From Chloroflexota bacterium (GTDB lineage Bacteria; Chloroflexota; Anaerolineae; UBA4142; SHND01): a stretch of 64,000 nucleotides of DNA. Under the pieces are notes generated by a model. The model saw only the letters and a list, made by a program, of their open reading frames with translations. It was not told where the DNA came from and made no database searches. The translations under genes were made by a program, and so were the position numbers. Location of the stretch: assembly GCA_004295045.1 (NCBI GenBank), contig SHND01000031.1, forward strand, positions 1-64,000, read 5' to 3'. Below are positions 52,624 through 60,214 of the stretch, one piece after another; position 1 is the stretch's first letter, and each line of letters starts with the position of its first letter.

Positions 52624-53681
52624 CAAAACAATTTTGGCATTTGCAGCCCGGGAAAGAGATAATGAATGACGATATTGAGGATGATTCCCAGCAGATACAG
52701 CATCCCAAAGCGCCGATTATGAATGAACGCGACACCGACGAAATAAAGGGGCCAACCGATCGCCCATTCGGGCGGCGTCTTGGGCTTGGGTGCGCTGAAA
52801 ATTTTCCACATCCAAAACGCCAGCGGTAACGCGAACAAAACGATCAGCATAGTCGGCAAAAATACTCCCGCGATCACAAGCACAATCGTGCTGAGATACA
52901 TCAACGCGACGAGAATTTTTGCAGTCATGCGCGCACGCGTTTCGCCGAGCAGCACCACCATCGTGTTTGTTTTATTGCCAGCATCAAACGCCACTTTATC
53001 GAGATGTTTGCCAAACAGCACCGTCGTGACGCCGAGCGCGTACGGCAGAGAAGCGATGATGACCCAGAGCGGCAGCGACTGCGTTTGAACATAGTACGTA
53101 CCGCCAACCATCAGCGGACCCCACACGAACAATACCGCCAGTTCCCCAAAGCCGCGATACTTGAGCGGAAAGGGATCGCCCGAATAAAACATCAAAATCG
53201 CGGCGCCGAGCGCCATGAACACCAACACCATCGGACCGGCAACATACGCGAGATACAAACCGATTGCCGCCGCGAGCGCGAGAATAATTCCCGTGCTTAG
53301 CAGCAGCTGTCGTTTTGTAAATTCACCGTTCACAAACGCTTGCGGTCCATAATTTACACGCGGCGAATCGGCGGAATCAATGCCGTGTCGCGCGTCCCAA
53401 TAATCGTTGACGAGATTGCTGCCGGTATGCGCGAGCGCGAGTCCGAGCGTCGTCAGCAGCGTCAAACCCAAACTAAACTGCGACGGCGCGCCGACCAATA
53501 CCAAAAGCCCGCCCAGCAATCCCGAAATCACGCTCATGATCACGACGGCTGCGCGTGAGGCAATCAGCCACCGCGTGATCGGGTCCACCCATTCGCCCTC
53601 TTGAAACTTGGGCATGGTGTATAACGCCAGCAGCCAATTCTTGGGATGGACCGATTTCTTGTTGATTGTTTCCTGTCTCAT
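52623..53681 (-). CDS. UbiA family prenyltransferase
   Basis: 352 residues from the ATG at 53681 (GAGGG nine bases upstream). About eight to nine membrane helices. The first aspartate motif is NDYWDARHGIDSAD and the second region DKVAFDAGNKTNTMVVLLG. The sequence style is that of MenA-like 1,4-dihydroxy-2-naphthoate prenyltransferases, but the aromatic acceptor cannot be fixed. It acts in the cytoplasmic membrane. Confidence 0.88.
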   Translation of the reverse strand: MRQETINKKSVHPKNWLLALYTMPKFQEGEWVDPITRWLIASRAAVVIMSVISGLLGGLLVLVGAPSQFSLGLTLLTTLGLALAHTGSNLVNDYWDARHGIDSADSPRVNYGPQAFVNGEFTKRQLLLSTGIILALAAAIGLYLAYVAGPMVLVFMALGAAILMFYSGDPFPLKYRGFGELAVLFVWGPLMVGGTYYVQTQSLPLWVIIASLPYALGVTTVLFGKHLDKVAFDAGNKTNTMVVLLGETRARMTAKILVALMYLSTIVLVIAGVFLPTMLIVLFALPLAFWMWKIFSAPKPKTPPEWAIGWPLYFVGVAFIHNRRFGMLYLLGIILNIVIHYLFPGLQMPKLF

Positions 53682-53743
53682 TTTGCATTTCCCTCGCGCA
53701 GATTTTGCGCGCACTGTTCTCACATTTGTTCATTCAAAATTAT

Positions 53744-54358
53744 TTACGAATTTGGCGGCTTGGCAAATTCACGCGCGCCCAGCGTCTCCCATGCAAAACG
53801 CGCCGCGCCGAGCAAAACGCGATCCGCTTCGGGAAAATCGAATGTGCGCGTAAATTCACGCGCGCGATTTTCGTCCAACAAAGCAACGACGGGCAGTTCC
53901 GCATCAAATGGGGCGCGCGCGCGCGTTTTCCCAAGAGCGCTCACGCCAGCCGTGACATATACGCCGGTCAAATTCCACACCAGCCACGTTCCGAGAGTTC
54001 CTGTATATTGATTTGTTTCAACAAACTGACTTTCATTACGCGCGCCGGCTTTGGTCGAGGGCAATCTTTCTCCCTGCGCGATAATTTCATTTCCATTTTC
54101 GCGCCACGTCACCATCTCTGTTTCGGAGGTGACCAGCGCAATGCCCGCGATTTCGCGTGTTTGCGTGCGTCCAATATCCAAACACGCGGCAAATATCTTT
54201 TTTGTTTTGTACCACACTTCGGCGGGATCAAATTCGTCGCCGCGTATTTCAAAAGATTGGTGCGCAGTGGAAGCCATTCGCAAATCACGCGTGACGAGCG
54301 CGGCGCGCAACAGATTTTCGTGGACTGCAAGCACGAGGAGGAAACGGGGCGAGGTCAT
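53744..54358 (-). CDS. Degenerate FGGY-kinase-like protein
   Basis: 204 residues resembling only the N-terminal half of glycerol kinase-type FGGY enzymes (about 500 residues): LVLAVHENLLRAALVTRD at the phosphate-1 position where active kinases have DxGTT, FDPAEVWYKTKKIFAACL, IAGIALVTSETEMVTW, and GTWLVWNLTGVYVTAGVSAL. The catalytic Asp/Gly residues are missing and there is no second domain. The gene is not obviously broken, so it could be a repurposed sugar-binding protein or a decaying kinase. Confidence 0.55.
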   Translation of the reverse strand: MTSPRFLLVLAVHENLLRAALVTRDLRMASTAHQSFEIRGDEFDPAEVWYKTKKIFAACLDIGRTQTREIAGIALVTSETEMVTWRENGNEIIAQGERLPSTKAGARNESQFVETNQYTGTLGTWLVWNLTGVYVTAGVSALGKTRARAPFDAELPVVALLDENRAREFTRTFDFPEADRVLLGAARFAWETLGAREFAKPPNS

Positions 54359-54427
54359 TCCACTTTATGCGGGAGGTTTTGCGAAGATTCGAGAAATTCA
54401 AATTGGAAATTAGTCAAGATAGCGGGC

Positions 54428-54718
54428 TTAGTCATAGCTCCACACCTCGAGTGCATCAGACCATAATTCGCGCAGGTATGGCGTGCGCCACTGTATCTTG
54501 GCGAAATTTTCGCGCACGTCTTTCAGTGTCAAGAATTTCCAAATATCGCTCCATCGAGCCGACTGCAATATCCAGCTCATCACCCAAATTTTTTCGGTCT
54601 CGTTTGTCCCGCGCAAAATCGCCCGCACGTCCTCTTCCGTCAGGTCATAGTCCCAAAAAAAATAGACGCTTGACCGCTGCTGCTGTTCCATCAGAATCCT
54701 ACCGCGTTTGATGTTCAT
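54428..54718 (-). CDS. Unknown 96-residue protein
   Basis: No membrane segment or signal. It has many Trp and acidic residues (SVYFFWDYDLTEEDVRAILR, then WVMSWILQSARWSDIWKFLT). An internal ATG at 54691 is an alternative start. The start overlaps the end of the upstream membrane protein gene by 20 bases. Proteins of this look are sometimes paired with nucleotidyltransferase toxins, but no partner is present. Confidence 0.5.
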   Translation of the reverse strand: MNIKRGRILMEQQQRSSVYFFWDYDLTEEDVRAILRGTNETEKIWVMSWILQSARWSDIWKFLTLKDVRENFAKIQWRTPYLRELWSDALEVWSYD

Positions 54719-55016
54719 ACAATTTTCGTGGCGTAATAGTTACCACGCCTTTGCCGCGCGTCGTCGTTATGCCCCATATCACAAAATACTCTGTCGGGGG
54801 CGGCAACGATGCAAGCGGGCATGGTATTGGAGGACAACGCGGATTGTCGGTCAATTCTGCAACGATACTCATTGGCCCCAATGACAGCCGAAAATATCGC
54901 CCCATCTGGTTTGGGAATCCAAAATCAATCATTCCACCTATCGTTCCCAGCGCAACAAGGGAAAAAACTGCGACAAACGCAATTACCCAACGTTTGCGCT
55001 TGCGGCTTGCTATCAT
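54699..55016 (-). CDS. Small membrane-anchored protein, unknown function
   Basis: 105 residues from the ATG at 55016. A very basic start (ASRKRKRWV) precedes one hydrophobic helix (IAFVAVFSLVALGTIGGMI), then a Pro/Cys-containing extracytoplasmic part (NPRCPPIPCPLASLPPPTEY). The frame extends upstream but would overlap deoC. No family recognised. Confidence 0.55.
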   Translation of the reverse strand: MIASRKRKRWVIAFVAVFSLVALGTIGGMIDFGFPNQMGRYFRLSLGPMSIVAELTDNPRCPPIPCPLASLPPPTEYFVIWGITTTRGKGVVTITPRKLYEHQTR

Positions 55017-55041
55017 TCCAAATCCCCAATCTTCCAAAAAA

Positions 55042-55941
55042 CTAATATTTGCCGCTTGTCGCTTCCACTTTTTCGCCGCGCGCCTCTTGCACAATTTTCA
55101 CGCCCGCGCTTGCTCCGATGCGCGTGGCGCCCGCTTTGATCAGCTCTTGCGCTTGCTCCAAATTTTTCACTCCCCCCGCCGCCTTGACGCCAAGCCCGGG
55201 ACCCACAGTTTCACGCATCAATCCCACATCGTGCGCGGTCGCGCCGCCGGGTCCAAAACCCGTTGACGTTTTCACGAAATCGGCGCCCGCCTCTCGAGAC
55301 AGACGCGACGCGCGCACTTTTTCTTCGTCGCTCAATAACGCCGCTTCGATAATGACTTTGACAATTGCGCCGCCGCGATGCGCCGCCTCCACCACCGCGC
55401 GAATGTCCTCACGCACAAAATCATCGTGTTTGGCTTTGAGTTCGCCGACATGGATGACCATATCAATTTCTGTCGCGCCGTCCACGAGCGCCTGTTCCGT
55501 CTCAAACACTTTGGTCGCGGTCGTGTGCGCGCCGAGCGGAAAGCCGACGACGGTTGCCACTTGTACGCCGCTGCCGCGCAATAATTCCGCGCATTGTTTC
55601 ACGAACGGCGGATTGACGCACACAGCGGCAAAATGAAATTCGCGCGCTTCTTTGCACAACTTGGCGATCTCTTCGGGCGTCGCGTCCGGTTTCAACAGCG
55701 TGTGATCAATGTAACCCGCAATGTCGCTCGGCACATCGGCAGCGTTCAGTCCGCGCGCGCTGATACGCGAAGCGCCCATGTCCAGAATTTTACGCGCGCG
55801 TCCTTCGCACACCACCGCGCAGACGCCGCAATCCACGCACAAGCCGTCCGCGCGATCGTCACACACTTTCGCCGCGTTCGCTTGCAGCGCGCGCGTGATT
55901 GTGTTGGTGAGTTCATCAATGAGAGATGTTAGGTTTGTCAC
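55042..55941 (-). CDS. deoC: Deoxyribose-phosphate aldolase with encapsulation-like and cysteine-rich N-terminus
   Basis: 299 residues from GTG 55941, 16 bases after the rpiB stop (AGAAAGAG upstream); an ATG at 55983 inside rpiB is less likely. Residues 1-20 ([19 protein letters not shown]) look like an encapsulation peptide. Residues 27-45 hold five cysteines (C27 and [13 protein letters not shown]-x2-C-x2-C-x3-C), as in an iron-sulfur or zinc site. The DeoC barrel starts about residue 75 with [12 protein letters not shown]; the Schiff-base lysine is K224 (DFVKTSTGF) and the second active-site lysine K253 (GVKAAGGVK). It splits 2-deoxyribose-5-phosphate into acetaldehyde and glyceraldehyde-3-phosphate. 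DeoC plus RpiB mark sugar-phosphate-utilising BMCs. Confidence 0.9.
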   Translation of the reverse strand: MTNLTSLIDELTNTITRALQANAAKVCDDRADGLCVDCGVCAVVCEGRARKILDMGASRISARGLNAADVPSDIAGYIDHTLLKPDATPEEIAKLCKEAREFHFAAVCVNPPFVKQCAELLRGSGVQVATVVGFPLGAHTTATKVFETEQALVDGATEIDMVIHVGELKAKHDDFVREDIRAVVEAAHRGGAIVKVIIEAALLSDEEKVRASRLSREAGADFVKTSTGFGPGGATAHDVGLMRETVGPGLGVKAAGGVKNLEQAQELIKAGATRIGASAGVKIVQEARGEKVEATSGKY

Positions 55942-55957
55942 AGGGCAACTCTTTCTA

Positions 55958-56512
55958 TCATTTCCGCAAATAGCGTTTTTCAATCTCCATGATTTTCGCC
56001 ACGCGTTTTTTGTGACGTTCTTCTGCGCAATCGGTCGTGAGAAAAACTTTTACGATTTCCAGCGCGGTGTTGGCGTCCATCATTTTCGCGCCGAGTGTCA
56101 AAACATTCGCGTCGTTGTGTTCACGCGCGTTCGTCGCCATTTTCACATCATTGCAATTCGCCGCGCGCACGCCGGGCACTTTGTTCGCCGTCATTGCCGA
56201 GCCGATGCCCGCGCCGTCAATCAAAATCCCGCGCCATGCTGCGCCATCGCTGACAAGTTTTGCAACGGAATACGCAATGTCGGGATAATCAACTGCGTCG
56301 GCTGAAAACGTGCCGCAATCCAGGACGCGATAATCGCGTTGGACGAGCGTTTGGAGCAAAATCGCTTTCAATTCAAAGCCGCCGTGATCGGCGCCGATGG
56401 CAACCGTGAACTGCTCGGGCGAATTCGCCCGCGTCATTGCAGCGCCGCCGCTTTGTTCGGCAAGGACGCGCTCGACAATTTCTCGTACGCGGGTGCGCAG
56501 TGAATCATCCAT
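55958..56512 (-). CDS. rpiB: RpiB/LacAB-family isomerase with encapsulation-like N-terminus
   Basis: 184 residues. Residues 1-22 ([19 protein letters not shown]) form an amphipathic helix much like the tail of the aldehyde dehydrogenase, followed by a short linker. The RpiB domain starts about residue 35: [50 protein letters not shown]. The catalytic cysteine of typical RpiB (CGTGIG) is Asp99 here (IDGAGIG), so the mechanism or substrate may differ. It is co-transcribed with deoC. RpiA is encoded at 48955. Confidence 0.9.
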   Translation of the reverse strand: MDDSLRTRVREIVERVLAEQSGGAAMTRANSPEQFTVAIGADHGGFELKAILLQTLVQRDYRVLDCGTFSADAVDYPDIAYSVAKLVSDGAAWRGILIDGAGIGSAMTANKVPGVRAANCNDVKMATNAREHNDANVLTLGAKMMDANTALEIVKVFLTTDCAEERHKKRVAKIMEIEKRYLRK

Positions 56513-56529
56513 TCCGAATCAAGCAAAAG

Positions 56530-56566
56530 GACTGCGCGCAACCAAACAGTTGCGACACAGTCCTTT
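56530..56566 (-). terminator. Hairpin between lepB and rpiB
   Basis: On the minus strand AAAGGACTG and CAGTCCTTTT flank an inner CGCAAC/GTTGCG stem. The T-run is only four bases. It may be a partial terminator, so rpiB-deoC could still be read from the lepB promoter. Confidence 0.6.
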
Positions 56567-56577
56567 CCTTCCGACGC

Positions 56578-57249
56578 TCATTGCCCTTCCGGACTCGCCG
56601 CGTACGAATAATCTTTGACAATGCCCCACTCGTCGGGGGGCCAATAACTCACCCACGCTTTGCCGATGATATTTTTCGCGGGCAGCATCCCCCACGAATG
56701 CGAATCGGAAGATTCGGGACGATTGTCGCCCAACACAAAATATTCATCCGCTCCAATCGTGACGGGTCCCCAATCGTAACCGGCAAAGTTGTACGGATAC
56801 GGCTCGGGAATCCGCACATCATTGACGTAGACTTTACCCGCGCGAATCTGTACCTTTTCGCCCGGCAAACCAATCACGCGTTTGATAAAATTCTTTTTTG
56901 GATTTTGAGGATAACGAAAAATAATCACGTCGCCGCGTTGGGGCTGCCCAACCAAGTAATTGAGCTTACTCACCAGCAAAAATTGCCCATCGTGAAAATT
57001 CGGCTCCATCGAATAGCCCTCGATTCGATAATTTTCGATGGCAAAACGAATCATAAAAAAGATGACGAGGGTCAGTAGGACGGTTTCGACAAGTTCGCGC
57101 GCGGCATTGCCCCATTGACTTGGCTTCACTTGCTGCGAACCCACTTCAGGCACAGGCGGCACGCCCTCATATCCTTCCGCCGACGCGGGATAGGTGTACG
57201 GATTTGTTTGCGCGGCTTTATTCATCTCGTAGCGATTAACAGGTTCCAA
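56578..57249 (-). CDS. lepB: Signal peptidase I
   Basis: 223 residues from TTG 57249, chosen because AAAGGAG lies six bases before it; a GTG at 57282 and an ATG at 57225 are alternatives. One membrane helix (about residues 55-73) is followed by the catalytic Ser in IEGYSMEPNF, the Lys in FIKRVIGLPGEKV, and box E GDNRPESSDSHSWGML. It releases exported proteins from the membrane, which would include the proteases and, via the Tat route, perhaps the peptide at 39245. Confidence 0.95.
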   Translation of the reverse strand: MEPVNRYEMNKAAQTNPYTYPASAEGYEGVPPVPEVGSQQVKPSQWGNAARELVETVLLTLVIFFMIRFAIENYRIEGYSMEPNFHDGQFLLVSKLNYLVGQPQRGDVIIFRYPQNPKKNFIKRVIGLPGEKVQIRAGKVYVNDVRIPEPYPYNFAGYDWGPVTIGADEYFVLGDNRPESSDSHSWGMLPAKNIIGKAWVSYWPPDEWGIVKDYSYAASPEGQ

Positions 57250-57293
57250 AAGAAACTCCTTTCTCGAATGGACAGGGTCCACTCTCGAAATGA

Positions 57294-57322
57294 ATTATAA
57301 CGGATTCAAAACGCAGGAGCAA
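57294..57322 (-). promoter_or_regulatory. Promoter of lepB
   Basis: On the minus strand TTGCTC (57322-57317), a 17-base spacer and TATAAT (57299-57294), 45 bases before the TTG start. Confidence 0.75.
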
Positions 57323-57373
57323 ACGATTCTATCGAAATTGTATAGGACGCGGATAAACGCTAGATGAGAATGG

Positions 57374-58315
57374 TTATGCAGTCAAAGCGTCGAAACCCGC
57401 CAAGTCAAATGGCGCGCCGAGAATTTCGCCGCCCTCGGCGCGCAACGCGTCCTGCAAATGCGGCGTTTCTCCCGTACGCGCGAGAAAATACAAGCACCCG
57501 CCGCCGCCCGCGCCTAACGCTTTGCCGCCGAGCGCGCCCGCGTTACCAGCCACGCGGAAAAACTCGTCCACCCGCGCGTTTGTGGTGGAAGAATGCAGCT
57601 GCTTTTGCGCAGCCCAATTTTCGTTCAACAATTCGCCGAGCGCGTCAAGCGAACCGTTTTGCAATTCGTGACGAAACGCGCGTGCCACGCGTCGAATCAT
57701 CGCCAACGCGTTCAGTGTATCGGGATTGCGCGCGCGGAACGCCTCTTGAACGCGCGCGTGAATATCCCCCGACACACGCGATTGTCCCGTGTACACCACC
57801 ACGCTGCGCGCTTGCAATTCGCGCACGCGTGTTTCATCCAACACGAGTTGTTGAATCTCAACTGTGTTCCCCAAGAATGTCAGCGCGAGAAATCCGCCAA
57901 ACGCTGCCGCGTATTGGTCTTGCTTGCCGCCGATGATGCCCAAATCCTCCACTTCGATTTGATGCGCGAGTTCGGCAATTTCGCGGCGCGACATATTTTT
58001 TCGCGCACACGCGGCGAGCGCGCCGACGAGCGCCACACCGACCGCGCCCGAACCGCCAAGCCCCGAACCCAACGGCGCGTCGCTGGTCAATTCCACCACA
58101 ACATTTTTCAAATCAATGCGTTTGCACGCAGCGCGCACAAAGGGGTCTGTGGCTTGGTTCGCATTCCCCATCACGCGCACAACAACGCGCGCGCGTACAC
58201 CGAACGCAGCGTTGATGACAAGTCCCGCGTCGTCATTGCAGAACGGCTGCACGTCGGTCCAACCGCCGACGAAATCAATGCGCGTCGGCGCGCGTGCCGA
58301 GACAGTTTCTCTCAT
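57374..58315 (-). CDS. GHMP family sugar kinase (heptose/fucose kinase-like)
   Basis: 313 residues from the ATG at 58315. Motif 1 is RAPTRIDFVGGWTDV, motif 2 the phosphate loop DAPLGSGLGGSGAVGVALVG, motif 3 GAGGGGCLYFLA near the C-terminus; GGKQDQYAAAFGG is typical of D-glycero-D-manno-heptose-7-phosphate kinase (HddA) and fucokinase-like proteins. The substrate is probably a sugar or sugar phosphate for surface glycans or salvage. Confidence 0.88.
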   Translation of the reverse strand: MRETVSARAPTRIDFVGGWTDVQPFCNDDAGLVINAAFGVRARVVVRVMGNANQATDPFVRAACKRIDLKNVVVELTSDAPLGSGLGGSGAVGVALVGALAACARKNMSRREIAELAHQIEVEDLGIIGGKQDQYAAAFGGFLALTFLGNTVEIQQLVLDETRVRELQARSVVVYTGQSRVSGDIHARVQEAFRARNPDTLNALAMIRRVARAFRHELQNGSLDALGELLNENWAAQKQLHSSTTNARVDEFFRVAGNAGALGGKALGAGGGGCLYFLARTGETPHLQDALRAEGGEILGAPFDLAGFDALTA

Positions 58316-58390
58316 ACGCGCATTATACCCAAACATGCGACCCTTCAAAGATTGGTGAAATAGGATGAGTTTGAATCAATCATTACCCCC

Positions 58391-58419
58391 TTGCACGCGC
58401 GAAATGTTTGCGTTATTAT
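58391..58419 (+). promoter_or_regulatory. Promoter of the glycine cleavage operon
   Basis: TTGCAC (58391-58396), a 17-base spacer and TATTAT (58414-58419). The resulting leader, about 110 bases, contains the palindromic repeat at 58435-58506 and no glycine riboswitch motif that I can recognise. Confidence 0.7.
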
Positions 58420-58434
58420 GCGATTGCGGTGGCA

Positions 58435-58506
58435 GTAGGGGCGAAGCATTTGCATGGATCACTGTTCACTGCGACGCACACGCGCCTTCAAATGCTTCGC
58501 CCCTAC
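58435..58506. repeat. GGGGCGAAGC-type palindrome in the gcvT leader
   Basis: GTAGGGGCGAAGCATTTGCA (58435-58454) pairs with AAATGCTTCGCCCCTAC (58490-58506), the most perfect copy of this family in the window. It lies between promoter and start codon, so it is transcribed into the 5' leader. Confidence 0.85.
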
Positions 58507-58536
58507 GCGCGCAACCTTTTTCAAGGACACTCGGAC

Positions 58537-59634
58537 ATGGATTTGAAACGCACTCCGCTCTACGATACGCATCGCGCGCTCGGCGCGAAGATGGTGGAAT
58601 TCGGCGGCTGGGAGATGCCGGTGCAGTATCAAGGCATTCTCGATGAACATCGCGCCGTCCGCAACGCGGCGGGACTCTTTGACATTGACCACATGGGTCA
58701 AGTGCGCGTGACGGGCGACGACGCGCTGAAATTTCTCAATCACTTGCTCACCGCGAATTTTTCCGATATGGAAATCAACTCGGCAAAATACGCGGTGATG
58801 TGTTATGCCGACGGAACATGCGTGGATGATACGTTCGTGTACCGTCTTGATAACGAATGGATGGTTGTCGTCAACGCGGGCAATCGCGATAAAGATAACG
58901 CGTGGATCAAAGCGCAGGCGACGGGATTCGATATTGAATTAAAAGATGTGAGCGCTGAATTTTATATGCTCGCGTTTCAAGGTCCGAAAGCGGAAGCGGT
59001 TTTGCAAAAACTCGGAACATTCAATGTCGCTGATTTGCAATATCGCCACGCGCGCGAATTTTCTCTCAACGGCGAACGTGGAATTATCGCGCGCACGGGC
59101 TATACCGGCGAGGATGGTTTTGAATTGTTCGTTCCCAATTCGCAGGGCAAACACGTGTGGGACGCGATTCTTGACGCGGGCAAAGATGACGGCGTCTTGC
59201 CCATCGGACTCGGCGCGCGCGATTCATTGCGCTTTGAAGCAAAGTTCGCCCTGTACGGTCACGAGATTGATGCCAACACGACGCCGATTGAAGCTGCGCT
59301 CGGTTGGGCGTGCGATTTGAACAAAAATTTTGTCGGGCGCGATGTGTTGTTGAAACAAAAATTGGAAGGCACGACCAAGAAACTCGTCGGTTTTGAAATG
59401 CTCGAACGCGGCATCGCGCGCGCGGGTTACGAAATCGCGTCGAACGGCAACGTTGTCGGCGTTGTGACAAGCGGAATGCCCGCGCCAACGCTCGAAAAAA
59501 ATATCGGACTCGGTTACGTTCCGCCCGAACTTGCAAAAGTTGGCACAGAATTTGACATTATCATTCGCGGCAAACCGACGAAAGCGCGCGTGGTAAAAAC
59601 GCCGTTTTATGCGAATCGCGCGCGAGGCAAGTAA
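58537..59634 (+). CDS. gcvT: Glycine cleavage system T protein, aminomethyltransferase
   Basis: 365 residues from ATG 58537 (AAGGA nine bases upstream). Motifs: KRTPLYDTHRALGAKMVEFG, GLFDIDHMGQVRVTG, YTGEDGFELFVPN and GLGARDSLRFEAKFALYGHE. It transfers the methylene group from lipoylated GcvH to tetrahydrofolate and releases ammonia. First gene of the gcvT-H-PA-PB cluster. Confidence 0.97.
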   Translation: MDLKRTPLYDTHRALGAKMVEFGGWEMPVQYQGILDEHRAVRNAAGLFDIDHMGQVRVTGDDALKFLNHLLTANFSDMEINSAKYAVMCYADGTCVDDTFVYRLDNEWMVVVNAGNRDKDNAWIKAQATGFDIELKDVSAEFYMLAFQGPKAEAVLQKLGTFNVADLQYRHAREFSLNGERGIIARTGYTGEDGFELFVPNSQGKHVWDAILDAGKDDGVLPIGLGARDSLRFEAKFALYGHEIDANTTPIEAALGWACDLNKNFVGRDVLLKQKLEGTTKKLVGFEMLERGIARAGYEIASNGNVVGVVTSGMPAPTLEKNIGLGYVPPELAKVGTEFDIIIRGKPTKARVVKTPFYANRARGK

Positions 59635-59639
59635 AGAAA

Positions 59640-59724
59640 TTTCTGATTTATGATTTATGATTTCTAATTTGTGCGGCAGAAACGTAAAGCATAAATCAAC
59701 AATCAAAAATCAAAAATCGAGGTC
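59640..59724 (+). repeat. Heptad-repeat hairpin between gcvT and gcvH
   Basis: TGATTTATG (59644-59652) pairs with CATAAATCA (59690-59698). The left arm is TGATTTA-TGATTTA-TGATTTC-TAATTTG; the right arm TAAATCA-ACAATCA-AAAATCA-AAAATCG. It uses the same heptamer class as the element at 19727. Unlike most members, a Shine-Dalgarno-like GAGG follows before the ATG. Confidence 0.78.
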
Positions 59725-59728
59725 ACTC

Positions 59729-60139
59729 ATGTCCAGCGGCAAAGAAATTTCCTATCCCAATGATGTAAAATACGCGGCATCGCACGAGTGGGTCAAAGTT
59801 GACGGCGACACCGCCATCGTCGGCATCAGCGATTACGCGCAAGACGCGCTCGGCGATATTGTGTTTGTCGAATTGCCCACCGTCGGCATGGAGTTGAAAG
59901 CGGGTGATGCGTTCGGCGTCGTCGAAAGCGTCAAAGCCGCGAGCGATGTCTATATGCCCATCGGCGGCGCGATCGCGGCGACCAATGACGCGTTAAAAGA
60001 CGCGCCCGAAACGGTCAACAGCGACGCGTTCGGCGCGGGCTGGCTGCTAAAAGTTTTCCCGTACAACGCGGCGGATTTGGACAAGCTGATGGACGCCGCG
60101 ACGTACAAGAGCAAGATCGAGAGTGGAGAAATCCATTAG
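59729..60139 (+). CDS. gcvH: Glycine cleavage system H protein
   Basis: 136 residues from ATG 59729. The lipoyl attachment site is Lys69 in VVESVKAASDVYMPI; the fold-defining KYAASHEWVKVDGDTAIVGI and GWLLKVFPYNAADLDKLM are present. It shuttles the aminomethyl group between the P and T proteins. Cytoplasmic. Confidence 0.97.
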   Translation: MSSGKEISYPNDVKYAASHEWVKVDGDTAIVGISDYAQDALGDIVFVELPTVGMELKAGDAFGVVESVKAASDVYMPIGGAIAATNDALKDAPETVNSDAFGAGWLLKVFPYNAADLDKLMDAATYKSKIESGEIH

Positions 60140-60212
60140 CGGATCGCAGATAGCAGATGGCTGATGGCAATTCGTGCATCGGCTATCTGCTATTCGCTAT
60201 CGGCTATCTGCC
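60140..60212 (+). repeat. Heptad-repeat hairpin between gcvH and gcvPA
   Basis: GCAGATAGC (60146-60154) can pair with GCTATCTGC at 60182-60190 or 60203-60211. The left arm is GCGGATC-GCAGATA-GCAGATG-GCTGATG; the right arm TCGGCTA-TCTGCTA-TTCGCTA-TCGGCTA-TCTGCCA, ending two bases before the gcvPA ATG. It has the same heptamer class as 2443 and 17004. Confidence 0.8.
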
Positions 60213-60214
60213 AT

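Noticed and set aside
55942..55983. ATG 55983 as the deoC start
   Set aside because: It overlaps rpiB by 26 bases and would bury the encapsulation-like helix behind 14 extra residues; GTG 55941 lies just after the rpiB stop with AGAAAGAG upstream.
58420..58536. Glycine riboswitch in the gcvT leader
   Set aside because: The leader is short and almost filled by the GGGGCGAAGC palindrome; no tandem aptamer-like conserved GG..CCG pattern was found.
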